Positions 48,181-58,220 of a stretch of DNA of 64,000 bases are shown here, in pieces. The translations under genes were made by a program, and so were the position numbers. The stretch covers positions 1,364,001-1,428,000 of the forward strand of contig NC_006045.2 in assembly GCF_000006445.2 (NCBI RefSeq), written 5' to 3'. The notes beneath the pieces are model-generated. The model was not told where the DNA came from. It made no database searches and was given only the letters and a program-made list of their open reading frames with translations. Source of the DNA: Debaryomyces hansenii CBS767 (lineage: Eukaryota > Ascomycota > Pichiomycetes > Serinales > Debaryomycetaceae). Numbering within the stretch: position 1 is the stretch's first letter; each line of letters starts with the position of its first letter.

Positions 48181-49644
48181 TTATTTTTTCTCTGACTCTT
48201 TTTCTAAGAAATCGGTCCATAAAGAAACAAAACTTTGTCTCCCTGGCTTATCATCATTTGGATCATTAGGATTACGCTGAGATTGTTGGTTATGACTTAA
48301 GCCAGCACTGACTTTTTGTGACTCGTCCCATTCAAGTAAAGCACTTATCAACTGTAATGCTTCGAATTTTTTAGTGTCTCCACGAGGGAATTGTAAGAAG
48401 CTTATGACAACATTTGAGATCAATTCCTTATCGATGGTGTTGTTCAGGTTGCTCAGCTGTTGCTTAAGCATGGTCAAGGACTTTGTTAAGTGCTCGTTTA
48501 AGATAATTGCTTCATGACGCAATTTCCCTATGATCAACTGTTTGCTATTTACATCTGCTTCGAGCTTGCTAACCTTCTCGTTTTCTGTTTCTAATTGGGA
48601 TACCTTGGTGATCTTTTCCTGTAACATAGTATCCACCTGTGCTTTTTCTTGTATTAATGACTCGATCTTTTGCTTTAATTCGTCGATTGTGGATTCATGG
48701 TTTTGTTTGAGAGATTCTATTTCCAAATCTCTCTCAGATATTGATTGGGTGTGAATGCTTACCTTCCCTTCCAAATCCTTGATGTCTGCCTCTTTGGACT
48801 GTAATTTATCTTTCAACTCGTCAATGGTAAGATTTAAGTTCTTGGTTTCCATATTAGCTTCGTCTCTACTTATGGTGATTTCGTTCAACTCAAGTTTCAA
48901 TTCGTTGATCTTTTTCGTCAACCTCGAATTGGTATTTTCCAAATTATACTTCTCATCCAGAAGCGACTCGTCCTTGCTCTGAAACTCTCTTCTTAATTTA
49001 TTCAACGAGGTGCTCAAACGATCACATTCATTATTTAAATCAGAACTTTCCTCTGTCAACTTTTTGATAGTTGTGTTCAATTTTTCGATTTCACCGACAG
49101 AAGTTTGGTTCTTTTCCTTCAAGTCAGAATTCTCGGTAGTTAATGCTTCTAAGGTTTCTTTTGTCTCTTCAAGCTCGCGTTGCGACTCTTTAATCTTGGT
49201 GAACACAGACTTCATTGATGACAATTTACTCAACAACGTGTCGTACGATGACTTTGTTTCGTCCCGCTCTTTTTCTACCTTGGATAACTGGTCCTCTAAC
49301 TCCTTGACTTTCGATAAATCGTCCCCATTCAAGTCTTCTTTCTCGTCTGTCAGACTACTGGCCTTCAATAAGGCCTTATCCTTCTCAATGAGCTCTTCAT
49401 CTTTCTGTTTCAACGCCAACGTCAATTGGTCGATCTTTTTTTGTAACTCATTCACTCCCAGACCATTCTGTTCGTCTGCTGTCGACTTTGGAGCATCTGA
49501 TTCGGGTTCCTGGGCCACTTCTTCTTGTACACGTTCTTGTTTAGATTGGCCATTATTATTGCCTTGTGTGGGCTCAGTTTCGGGACTAGGCGTAACCTGG
49601 TTCAGATTTTGGGTCTTGGTCTGCTTCTTCTTGTTCTTGGCCAT
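48181..49644 (-). CDS. RUD3: Rud3-like golgin with GRAB domain
   Basis: 487 residues from the first in-frame ATG (49644). It has a basic then acidic N terminus, and long continuous coiled coil from about 65 to 365 (heptads such as LEDQLSKVEKE, LTKKINELKLELNEI). A GRAB-like segment follows: IGKLRHEAIILNEHLTKSLTML, continuing NTIDKELISNVVISFLQFPRGD. The acidic C terminus (LWTDFLEKESEKK) follows FEALQLISALLEWDESQK. Rud3 is a cis-Golgi golgin recruited by Arf1 through the GRAB domain. Confidence 0.9.
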   Translation of the reverse strand: MAKNKKKQTKTQNLNQVTPSPETEPTQGNNNGQSKQERVQEEVAQEPESDAPKSTADEQNGLGVNELQKKIDQLTLALKQKDEELIEKDKALLKASSLTDEKEDLNGDDLSKVKELEDQLSKVEKERDETKSSYDTLLSKLSSMKSVFTKIKESQRELEETKETLEALTTENSDLKEKNQTSVGEIEKLNTTIKKLTEESSDLNNECDRLSTSLNKLRREFQSKDESLLDEKYNLENTNSRLTKKINELKLELNEITISRDEANMETKNLNLTIDELKDKLQSKEADIKDLEGKVSIHTQSISERDLEIESLKQNHESTIDELKQKIESLIQEKAQVDTMLQEKITKVSQLETENEKVSKLEADVNSKQLIIGKLRHEAIILNEHLTKSLTMLKQQLSNLNNTIDKELISNVVISFLQFPRGDTKKFEALQLISALLEWDESQKVSAGLSHNQQSQRNPNDPNDDKPGRQSFVSLWTDFLEKESEKK

Positions 49645-50105
49645 TGTATCTTTCAAACCATTGATTTACAACACGTCGTGACTCGGTATTATCGTTTATT
49701 TACTATAATTCATTAATAACAAGTGTAAATAATATCGACCTGCAGAAAAGCGACTACTACAACTACTACAAAGACACAATTTTCGAAGAAATTTTCCACT
49801 TACAATGCAAACAACATACTTTGATAAGTAATATACATAAACTAAAGCCTAAACAAGTCTAACAATAAAGAAATAATAACAGGATGCCAACGTGTAGAAA
49901 AATGACTCCTAAAATCACATTCACTAATGGTATGAACCACTTTATAGAACATTAAACGTTTTATTAAGAGCAGTTAGAGAAAATAAAAATAAAAATCATT
50001 TTTATACACTTTGACAAAAAAATACAACCTAAGATATAAACTTAAGCACCCTCTTGCAAGTTGGAATAATATATATAGTGTTAATTACTCTATTGTTGAG
50101 TTGAT
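49645..50105. other. Intergenic, RUD3 upstream / RPL33 downstream
   Basis: AT-rich, with no gene seen. Confidence 0.4.
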
Positions 50106-50847
50106 TTAGATGTTAGATGGGTACAACATGATTCTGACTGAGGCACCGAAAGTTTTAGCTGGTAAGTTCTTCTTGAAGTTAGCTCTGACAACACCGTTGG
50201 AACCGTGAGTTCTGGTGACCTTACCCCAGATAACTCTGATCTTAGAACCTCTGATTTCTTTAGATGCACGGTAGACGTAGGCAATACGCTTACCTAAGTA
50301 GAACTTAGCATCTTGTGGAGTACCGACGTTTTCAATTTGGATTAAAGAAACGTTTGGGTTGTTAACATGTTTAGAACGTTGGTATGACAAGTGCTTACCT
50401 TTAACGTATACTAGAATTTGTTAGTACTGGTTTTCCCTAAATAGTATAAAACAAAAATTTCCTGTTTTTCTGAGTTGTTTGTTGGCCTATGGCTCCGGCT
50501 TTATCTCAAGAACATCCCCTATGCTCCTGTATTGCACTCTGTGGCCCCGTATCCACGAAAATCGTCATTTTGAAAATTTTCCACTTTTCCACCGGTGTCT
50601 CTATTCACCTCACATGCTTTATATCCCATCAACGACACCATGTTCTTCTCATGCATCGTCCTGCTGTATCGTGCTACACATACAACTCTCTTTAGTCACT
50701 TAATCTTCCCTTTTTCATGTTCAACAAACAATCTTAATTTTTCACTCTCCATCTTCAAAATTCATTTCTTCGACAGCAAGACCTTTGCCTTTGGTCAACA
50801 AACTCTCTATTATTAATCATTTACATACATCTGTGTGATTCAGCCAT
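50106..50847 (-). CDS. RPL33: 60S ribosomal protein L33 (eL33, spliced)
   Basis: Two exons on the minus strand: 50847-50829 (MAESHR plus one base) and 50410-50106. Together they encode exactly 107 residues, the standard length of yeast L33. Landmarks: [72 protein letters not shown] component of the large subunit. Codon bias is strong. The large intron after a tiny first exon is typical of yeast ribosomal-protein genes. Confidence 0.96.
50411..50828 (-). other. Intron of RPL33
   Basis: 418 nt. Donor GTATGT (50828-50823 on minus), branch point TACTAAC (50426-50420) and acceptor CTAG ending at 50411, in phase 1. The plus strand is unusually C/T-rich and open over stretches, but I see no snoRNA boxes (RTGATGA, CTGA) on the transcribed strand. 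Confidence 0.93.
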
Positions 50848-51127
50848 TTTAACTAATTGAATATCAGTGATAAGTTAACAAATTTAAATGTAACTAACTT
50901 CGAAAATTTTTCGAATAGTTTTAAGAAGTTTTGCCCAGTACTAACACAAACTGAGCCAGGCCATTGGAGTGAGGAAAACGAAAAAAAAAGTGTTTTTGTG
51001 TAATAATACGATTTATTATGGGTGTGTGGATGTTTTCGCAATTGCGTGTGGATGACGTTTTTTCAAATGAAAAAAGCCGAGAACGGTTCATGTGATTAGG
51101 ACTGTATTGTTTATGAGGGCTGCCGGA

Positions 51128-51135
51128 AGCCCTAA
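51128..51135 (+). promoter_or_regulatory. Candidate Tbf1 site (AGCCCTAA) upstream of RPL33
   Basis: Matches the ARCCCTAA consensus bound by Tbf1, a main activator of ribosomal-protein genes in Candida-type yeasts. It lies ~280 bp upstream of the RPL33 ATG. Confidence 0.45.
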
Positions 51136-51153
51136 TATGATAAGAGGCTAGAG

Positions 51154-51326
51154 TGGTTATGGTTGGGTTATTGACTTATATGGTTATTAAGTTTTTAGGT
51201 GAGTTATTAGATTATTGAGTTATTGTAGAAGATTTATTAATGGGTTATTGAGTCATCGAATTATTAATGGGATATTGTAGTAATATAAATAATGTAGGTG
51301 ATTGTAGATGATTCGATTATTGGGTT
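51154..51326. repeat. Degenerate low-complexity tract of GTTATTGA(G/T)TTATT units
   Basis: Irregular repeats of G(G)TTATTGA and TTATTAATGGG alternate over ~170 bp, with no fixed period. It resembles slippage-generated simple sequence and does not code for anything I recognise. Confidence 0.5.
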
Positions 51327-51549
51327 GAGAGGATCTTGGTAGTTTGTAGAGCAATTGAAAGGGCTATTATTCCCAATATAGGAGTATAAACAAGAGATAA
51401 GCATGAAGATAATACTACAAATATTCAGATAAACAACGGTGATCCATGTATTACAATTGGTAGATTAAACAGATGTAGCGTACTAGATAAATAATTATTA
51501 GCATAGAGAGGAATGAAGGGGTGGAAACGTGCTATGAAGGAAGTCCCAA

Positions 51550-52818
51550 CTAGATTTTGATCTCTGGTTCGTTTTCCCATTTGGTGAAATTGACTCTCCA
51601 GTGTTTGGCGTCGCCATTGTCGTGTTTTGAGCTCTTTAACGACCCCGATGGGGCGTTGTGGATAGATAAACTGGCCAAGTTGGTCAAATTCGTGAACGGA
51701 TCGGTGATGTCTTCGGACGCGAGATAGTCGACGTGGTCGAACCACCTGGTCTCCCACTTGGATCCAGCCTCTTGTTCTTTCTTTCTCAATTCACGCTGGC
51801 TGTTCTCGATAAGCGACTTTTCTTGGTGGATCATGTCATAGTCGCTCTTCTTGATGGCCTCGGCCACGTTTTGCCATGCCCTTCTGGCTTCCAACTCGTG
51901 TTGTTCCTCGATCGGCTTGACAATCAAGTGTTCGGCCTCGGCGTTGTGGGCGTCGTAGAATAATTCGCCCTTGGAAGGAGTTTCCGACCCCTTACCAATG
52001 TACGACTTGCCAGACCACTGGCCGGCGGCCGTGACCAATGCGTTAGTCTTGTTGGCACTAGAGAGCTTGTCACGGTAGATACGAGCCTTAAATGTGTTCT
52101 TCTTTCCTGAGAAGTATCCTCTACCAGAGAAATCAACGGTCGCAAGGAGTCCATTGGATGCCTGGATATACGATGTACCTTCCAATTCTACAAATGGCGC
52201 CGCCGTGATCAATCCCTCGATATGTAATGGTGGCAACGTAATCAAATACGACTCGTTTAAGTCCTTGTATTCTAATATGGCGTGGCCGTATTGCTTGACA
52301 TTGATCGACGTGGTGGAAATAGTGGCTCGGATTCCATTGTATCCTTGTAACACAGTGTTATTCTTCTCGTTGTAGATAGCGTAACCCGTAACCGGTGGAT
52401 GGTGTGACACTTGTTCTGATATCAACACCGTCTCACCAAGCTTACCGTCCTTCGATTCGTCTGACCACTTTCCAACAAACACCTCTCCCAAAAATGGGTT
52501 GAGCGGCTTCTTTTCCGATCCCATCGTCTCACTCCTTGAACAGTACTGTGATCTTAGCGTCGAAATAAACCATTTGGTAACCGCAATCATTCTCTTTAAT
52601 GCCATCGCTTCTTCCTCTGATTTATCGGCCCCTTCGGTCAGCAACAAAAAGTTTGGCTCGATAAGCAAATCTGGGTGTTCACTCCAGTATTGTGAATACT
52701 CCGATAATGATGTAGGTGACAAGATAAATGGAGGTGCTGTTAATGAAGATAAATCTCCATTAAACGAAGCAATAGATTTAAGGAACGACGTCCATGAACT
52801 TGACTGACTATTTGACAT
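51550..52818 (-). CDS. OSH4: Oxysterol-binding protein homologue, Osh4/Kes1-type
   Basis: 422 residues made only of the lipid-binding ORD, as in Kes1 (434 aa); no PH or ankyrin part. The N-terminal lid (SSSWTSFLKSIASFNGDLSSL) precedes KPLNPFLGEVF and the fingerprint EQVSHHPP (residues 135-142), which binds the PI4P head group. The C-terminal KWETRWFDHVDYL and WRVNFTKWENEPEIKI are standard. The protein exchanges sterol for PI4P between ER and Golgi. Confidence 0.95.
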   Translation of the reverse strand: MSNSQSSSWTSFLKSIASFNGDLSSLTAPPFILSPTSLSEYSQYWSEHPDLLIEPNFLLLTEGADKSEEEAMALKRMIAVTKWFISTLRSQYCSRSETMGSEKKPLNPFLGEVFVGKWSDESKDGKLGETVLISEQVSHHPPVTGYAIYNEKNNTVLQGYNGIRATISTTSINVKQYGHAILEYKDLNESYLITLPPLHIEGLITAAPFVELEGTSYIQASNGLLATVDFSGRGYFSGKKNTFKARIYRDKLSSANKTNALVTAAGQWSGKSYIGKGSETPSKGELFYDAHNAEAEHLIVKPIEEQHELEARRAWQNVAEAIKKSDYDMIHQEKSLIENSQRELRKKEQEAGSKWETRWFDHVDYLASEDITDPFTNLTNLASLSIHNAPSGSLKSSKHDNGDAKHWRVNFTKWENEPEIKI

Positions 52819-54027
52819 GGTATTGATATTAATTGGGTTCTTTTCAGCAAATATAGTGTCAATTATTGAATAATTATCCTGTTACTTACAATTAGAATTG
52901 TATATTCATACAGACAATTGATTAACAATGATACGTCTATACTATACTTCGACATGAGCTAACTAACATAGCCAAAATCTTCATTAGAAATTTCCGGGAT
53001 ATTGCCGGTTATGAGTGCGTGACACCCTTTGCAACCTAATGCCATGCTAGATGATAAAAAGGCATTGTACGATGTGAAATTAGTCTAGAAATGATGGCCA
53101 TTCGACATGGATACAGGTGTTGGTGGGGGTTTACCTTTGGGGACGATTTTTCTGGTGGTTTTTGTCTGGTGAACATATTTTCGTCGATACGCTTATCGGA
53201 CTTATGTTCACCATCACGTACTGAACAGGCTGTACAGTTCCCTCAATTCCCTCAGTTCATACATTGGATTCAACCAAGAGAAACGAGAACATACCTTACA
53301 GTATATGTGTAAATTTCATTTGAGGTAAGTATAAAGAACGGATACCTTGGTACTGGGTTATGGTGGTCGGTACCGAAAGTGCTGCACGATCGCAATTTTC
53401 ATAGACAAGGCTTTGTCAACCACGAAAAACAGAATATCTTGGCTTAGAGTAGAGTGCAGTGCATTATGCCCTGATGGTCAATTTGTGGTGGACGTGTGGT
53501 AGAAGGGTGTGCGGTAGACGAGAAGTATAAGGATGGTAGGCGTGTGGTAGAAAGGTAGTACCAAAGGAAAAGAGTTGAAGAATTTAGTAATGTCCGTAGC
53601 ATGAGTTTACTGATGGTGGGTATAATGACCAAAAGATACATTTCAAAAATTGAAACTAAGAGGCTATTCAATACCAATTTGGATCTTGTATGAATTAATG
53701 ACTTAATCACAATACTATTGTCCACTGGAATAAAACATTTGTCCCACCGAAGAAAAATATCATCAGGTATCACAACATTACAGCAGTAGTTAGTACCATG
53801 TTAAGTAATTCTCCAATAGACCCTAGAGTGTACATACATTCATGTAGTATTGTAATTTGTGCAAAAATAGATTTTACTGAATTACTGCGAAAATTTCTAA
53901 ATTCCATGATTTTATATGGAACATTGAAATTTAAAGAATAAAGAACTATTACAAACTATAGTAACAAACGTAGATGTTTTTGTACATTGACCAGAAACTG
54001 ATCCAAACATATATATTGCTAATTTGT
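52819..54027. other. 1.2-kb gap, no gene seen
   Basis: Two open frames of 73 and 109 codons lack protein-like character. 53490-53560 is G/A-rich with loosely repeated GGTAGA and GTGTGGTAG words. The left part is the OSH4 promoter. Confidence 0.45.
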
Positions 54028-55509
54028 TTATAATTTAATGTATATGCCATAACGATCTAAAGTTACGGCAATGATACTCAAGACTAAACCATACGTTACT
54101 AAAATGGCAAACGTAACAGGAGCATTGCAGCCTAATGTATTTATGGTCATGTTGGTTAAACCAGTTAATAAGTTCCCTAACAAGAAACTCAATAAACCAT
54201 TGTTATTGAATGCATTCAATATTTTGGAATCGGCCGCTTCTGGCTTTGCCACCACCGACTCAATCAAATTGTAGCCAAGGAGTAAAGTAGAATTGTAGGA
54301 AACAACCCACAAGACATACGACAAATTGGCCAATCTTCTGGAGATACTGCTCACAAAATATGCTTCTTGCACATACCAAAATAAAGCTTGAGAAAATAAG
54401 GTGGCTATCAATAATCCTTGGGTACTGGTGACCGTGAAGAGGCCAGATTTTGCGCCAGCCTTTTTATATTGCTGATATGAACACATTCTGAATAAGTTGT
54501 TTGGAGTTTTGAAGCCAGTTAACACAAATGACCCGAACGATTGCCCAAAGATGAAGATACTGAAGTATCCGATAAATGAAAAAATTCCTTCTTTGTTCAT
54601 GGTTACCAAGCTTTCCATCCTATTGTCACTCCTGAGTATAAATGATAATAGATCGGTCTTGACCATTAATACCTCGTACCCAATGCATATTACCAACGCG
54701 ACAACGAAACGAGGCACGAAATTCAATACGGGGTCAATTATACCGAAAAAGATCGGCAACAACCCAAGAGTTATGAAGAAGTTCCAGTGAACCCCATACT
54801 CGGTGACATGCTCTTGATATTCGAGTGTTTTCACACTAACCAATCTGATCAACCCCAATGCCAATACCGGGAGGGTCTTGATGCTATTTTTCATAATCAA
54901 CGACACGTATTGCGACAACTTGAATCTGTAGTCGGTGGACTTCGAAGAGTCGAATCTCTGCTTGATAATTGCTCTCGACGATGCCAATCCCATCGAAAAT
55001 ACAAACGATCCCACCCCCAAATCCATTAAGGACGTGCCCCACGTTTCAACCTTTGCAAATCTACGAGGAAACATTCTAAAATCTACCGCCAAAATGGCAA
55101 AGTTGGTTATTACCAACATGTGTGATCTGTAGGCCGTTATAAACGGTTTTTTCACTAGCAATTGTTTCTCGGTCTTGGTGCCTTTTGCATCTCGTGGCTT
55201 CTTCGATCTGCTCTTCTTCACGTCCTTTTGTCCCCACCTACCGACAATTGCAGCCAATATACCCGGTACTAGTATTAGCAAATGCAATGTATTGGTACTA
55301 TTACTGTATAGCGTGATTGACAATAAAATCGTCATGCAATTCAAAATAAAATCAACTGGAAATGTTATCTTGTAATCAAGGTATGAACTAATCAAATTGT
55401 ACGATAAATAGGCACTGAGGGCCACGGCCGTGACATTGTATGTCTCCAGGATAGATCCACCAAGTAAGTTGGATACGAACAACTCCTTCTGTTCTTTTAA
55501 TGACGACAT
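54028..55509 (-). CDS. GWT1: GPI inositol acyltransferase
   Basis: 493 residues with about a dozen hydrophobic spans, an ER membrane protein. It acylates the inositol ring of GlcN-PI in GPI-anchor synthesis and is the target of gepinacin/manogepix-type antifungals. Family segments: KEQKELFVSNLLGGSILETYN near the N terminus, KKPFITAYRSHMLVITNFAILAVDFRMFPRRFAKVETWGTSLMDLGVGSF in parts, and CNAPVTFAILVTYG at the C terminus. A basic cytosolic loop lies at about 93-117. It diverges from SPO7 across a 204-bp shared promoter. Confidence 0.95.
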   Translation of the reverse strand: MSSLKEQKELFVSNLLGGSILETYNVTAVALSAYLSYNLISSYLDYKITFPVDFILNCMTILLSITLYSNSTNTLHLLILVPGILAAIVGRWGQKDVKKSRSKKPRDAKGTKTEKQLLVKKPFITAYRSHMLVITNFAILAVDFRMFPRRFAKVETWGTSLMDLGVGSFVFSMGLASSRAIIKQRFDSSKSTDYRFKLSQYVSLIMKNSIKTLPVLALGLIRLVSVKTLEYQEHVTEYGVHWNFFITLGLLPIFFGIIDPVLNFVPRFVVALVICIGYEVLMVKTDLLSFILRSDNRMESLVTMNKEGIFSFIGYFSIFIFGQSFGSFVLTGFKTPNNLFRMCSYQQYKKAGAKSGLFTVTSTQGLLIATLFSQALFWYVQEAYFVSSISRRLANLSYVLWVVSYNSTLLLGYNLIESVVAKPEAADSKILNAFNNNGLLSFLLGNLLTGLTNMTINTLGCNAPVTFAILVTYGLVLSIIAVTLDRYGIYIKL

Positions 55510-55713
55510 TCGCTTCCTTATCTATACTTTTATCACTACTTATCTATTTGATATGCCAAAATCGTCTAACAATGAAGAATCAAAATTCTACACAAAACCC
55601 AGCACAATTTTTTTTTTATGATTCTAATCTTTCATCTTCAAAAGAGAGCCACAGTCTTAATATTGACATATATAGAAGAAAGTGGCTATTAGGTTATAAT
55701 AAGACTTCATAAT

Positions 55714-57153
55714 ATGACAGAGCCACGGCCCCAGAGTCAAGAGAAAGGAGAATATGCTACACGAGTGAAAAGTGATCCTGAAGAGAAGAATGTCGCTAAT
55801 GAAGACGAAGAAGAATTGAGTCGCCAGAATTCGACAACAGAGAAGAATCCTGATAGTAGGGATGGCAGTAATGCTGATGTTAGTGGTTATGTACATGATA
55901 TGCCAAAATCGCCGGTATTATCATCGTCGGACTCGTTGATGAACATCACACCATGCACGTCTAATGGGAACGGAATGGACGATTTCGTGATATACTCAGA
56001 TTCGGACGGAGCGTCGCAGAACTCGTTTGAATTGTTACACAACAAGGGAGCCAAAGCCAATCCTACAATTATGGAACAAGAAGTTAGGGACGACCAATCG
56101 AAATCAACTGATAGTGACCGAGCTAAGCGTCACAGGACCAGAGACAGAAGAAATAGCATCGAAACAACCCCAAGTCCCAAGCCCAGGAGGCGAATGCGGA
56201 GGAAGTCTAATAAATCGGACGCGAGCGACAGGTCTCATCGTTCGTCACTGAAGAATGGAGTACATCTAACTGGTAGTGGATATACGCTGACACCAGCCAC
56301 CGGAAAAATATTTCGTAATCTATTGATTCTCGAAGAGAGCTTGCGGGAACAAGTTATTCAGCAGAGAGCAATGCGGAGAAAGTATTTGACCTTCTTGTCC
56401 ATATTGTGCTCCATCATTGCATCCCTAACCCATCATTTGTACTTGATGGACTCTCCGGTCGATGGGACCGTCCGAGTTATCTTGCAATTTACATTGCTCG
56501 CGTTGCTAGTCACTTTAATGTTATACCATCTCTCTGGTGAATATCAAAAGACTATTGTGTTGCCCAGAAAATTTTTGTCATCTACCAATAAAGGCTTACG
56601 CCAGCTTAACGTGAGACTCGTCAAAATCAAGACGCCGTTGACAGATTCAATCACCGATTTAATTCGAGAGTTCATCTTATTCAATGCAACCATGTGTCGG
56701 AATGCTTTGCACAACGTGTATCCATCTACAAAGAATAACAGAAATTCCAAATTGGAGGTATTTATAGCATCCTGCCAACTGCAGTGCCAACCAAGAATTG
56801 GAGTCGCGGACGTTAAATTGATCTTGAATGCAAGAGTTTTCAATACCGACGTCAGAGAGGGCTGGGAGTTATACAGAAGTGAGTTCTGGGTGCATGAAGG
56901 TGTCAGAAGACGTGAAAATATGATGTCTTTTGCGACTGAAAATTATAGGGAGGAGGTGCTCGATAGAGGAAAGCTATTGAAGAAGGATAGAAAAGAAAGA
57001 AGATATAGAAGAAAATCCAGTGTAAATGCCACATTCAACAAACTAAACGAGCAAAATTTAAATCAATTGGATGCTTCTTCTGAAAATGTATTATTGTCAC
57101 CATATCATTCTGGAATGAATAGCGTAGATAGTTCTGAAGTTGGTGAGCATTAG
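55714..57153 (+). CDS. SPO7: Spo7-like regulatory subunit of the Nem1 lipin phosphatase
   Basis: 479 residues. The first ~190 are acidic, Ser/Asn-rich and then strongly basic (KRHRTRDRRN, PRRRMRRKSNKS), with no fold. The conserved Spo7 core follows: GKIFRNLLILEESLREQVI, two membrane spans (YLTFLSILCSIIASLTHHLYL; VILQFTLLALLVTLMLYHL), VLPRKFLSSTNKGLRQLNVRLVKI, and WELYRSEFWVHEGVRRR. Spo7 holds Nem1 at the nuclear/ER membrane to dephosphorylate Pah1. S. cerevisiae Spo7 is 259 aa; the extra length is in the N-terminal extension and C-terminal tail. Confidence 0.9.
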   Translation: MTEPRPQSQEKGEYATRVKSDPEEKNVANEDEEELSRQNSTTEKNPDSRDGSNADVSGYVHDMPKSPVLSSSDSLMNITPCTSNGNGMDDFVIYSDSDGASQNSFELLHNKGAKANPTIMEQEVRDDQSKSTDSDRAKRHRTRDRRNSIETTPSPKPRRRMRRKSNKSDASDRSHRSSLKNGVHLTGSGYTLTPATGKIFRNLLILEESLREQVIQQRAMRRKYLTFLSILCSIIASLTHHLYLMDSPVDGTVRVILQFTLLALLVTLMLYHLSGEYQKTIVLPRKFLSSTNKGLRQLNVRLVKIKTPLTDSITDLIREFILFNATMCRNALHNVYPSTKNNRNSKLEVFIASCQLQCQPRIGVADVKLILNARVFNTDVREGWELYRSEFWVHEGVRRRENMMSFATENYREEVLDRGKLLKKDRKERRYRRKSSVNATFNKLNEQNLNQLDASSENVLLSPYHSGMNSVDSSEVGEH

Positions 57154-57409
57154 ATCATTTAATTCTGTACCATTATTTAATATATTGTTAATAGTCAATG
57201 CATATTTATTCAATAAATACATTCTGTAGCCGATAAGAATAACTACTGTCTGCAATACAACATAGCCAGTCCAATTACCAGTGGTAAAGTAGTGGTTCTA
57301 ACCGTATAGGATGAATATTTCAAAGTCACATGACCAAGTATACTTTAGAACAATTCATCCATTAATAATCCATCTCTATTAAGTATATCTCTACACAACC
57401 ACCATAACG

Positions 57410-58081
57410 ATGCTACAGCTAAACCAAGTGATACACCCAGATACAAGGAACAAGAGGTTCAAGTTTGAGCCATTTTTACTCAAAGAATATAATTTTGGGT
57501 TAGATCCAGACCGTCCAGTATGCCAGTTCTACAATCCACTGAACCCAAATAATTCATGCCCAAATGGAAGTCTTTGTCCACATAAGCATGTTTCGTCCAT
57601 GTATTCGAACAAGATCGTGTGCAAGCATTGGTTAAGAGGTCTCTGCAAAAAGAATGATCATTGTGAGTTCTTACACGAGTACAATTTAAGAAAGATGCCG
57701 GAGTGCTTGTTCTACTCGAAAAACGGCTTCTGCACACAGACACCCGAATGTCTCTATTTGCATGTTGATCCCCAACTGAAAATACCTCCATGTTCTAGTT
57801 ATGAAAAAGGGTTTTGTCCAGACGGTCCTAAATGTGCAAACAGACATATTAGAAAAATCATGTGTCCATTGTGGCTTACTGGTTTTTGTCCCAAGGGTGC
57901 TGAATGTGACTACACTCATCCAAGATTCGAAGCTATAATAGACAGGTTAAGGATTAAGCCGGATGAGGATGCTGTAGAAGAAAAAGAAAAAGTGGCCAAT
58001 GGGTCCGACAAAGAAGATCAAAATATGGCAGATGCTACACTGAATGGAAATACCGAAGAAAAGGACGAGTCCGGGCCTTGA
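57410..58081 (+). CDS. YTH1: Cleavage/polyadenylation factor zinc-finger subunit (CPSF30)
   Basis: 223 residues with five CCCH zinc fingers between about residues 38 and 168: CQFYN...[88 protein letters not shown]. The N-terminal [20 protein letters not shown] is the Yth1 lead-in. It binds pre-mRNA near the poly(A) site within CPF. The acidic C-terminal tail varies between species. Confidence 0.96.
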   Translation: MLQLNQVIHPDTRNKRFKFEPFLLKEYNFGLDPDRPVCQFYNPLNPNNSCPNGSLCPHKHVSSMYSNKIVCKHWLRGLCKKNDHCEFLHEYNLRKMPECLFYSKNGFCTQTPECLYLHVDPQLKIPPCSSYEKGFCPDGPKCANRHIRKIMCPLWLTGFCPKGAECDYTHPRFEAIIDRLRIKPDEDAVEEKEKVANGSDKEDQNMADATLNGNTEEKDESGP

Positions 58082-58220
58082 TACATGTATAATATTTTAT
58101 TTTCAAAGAGGTCTATAGAGTTAGCTGAAATGCGTAATTTCAGCAATTTTTATATAGTATATAATGACAGATTTAATGATAGTAATTTCCTGATTGGATT
58201 AAACTCGATGTAATTGTAGA

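Larger units (their letters stand above)
50848..51549. other. RPL33 promoter and OSH4 downstream region
   Basis: Contains a Tbf1-like site and a degenerate GTTATTGA-rich repeat tract (separate entries). No gene. Confidence 0.45.

Noticed and set aside
50479..50816. Three overlapping plus-strand frames of 68-74 codons inside the RPL33 intron
   Set aside because: They arise from the C/T-rich antisense of the intron. They have no family resemblance, and the intron on the other strand is firmly supported.
53444..53773. 109-codon minus-strand frame in the gap between OSH4 and GWT1
   Set aside because: Composition is Leu/Ser/Thr-rich without protein-like patterning, there is no recognisable family, and it overlaps a low-complexity G/A-rich tract.
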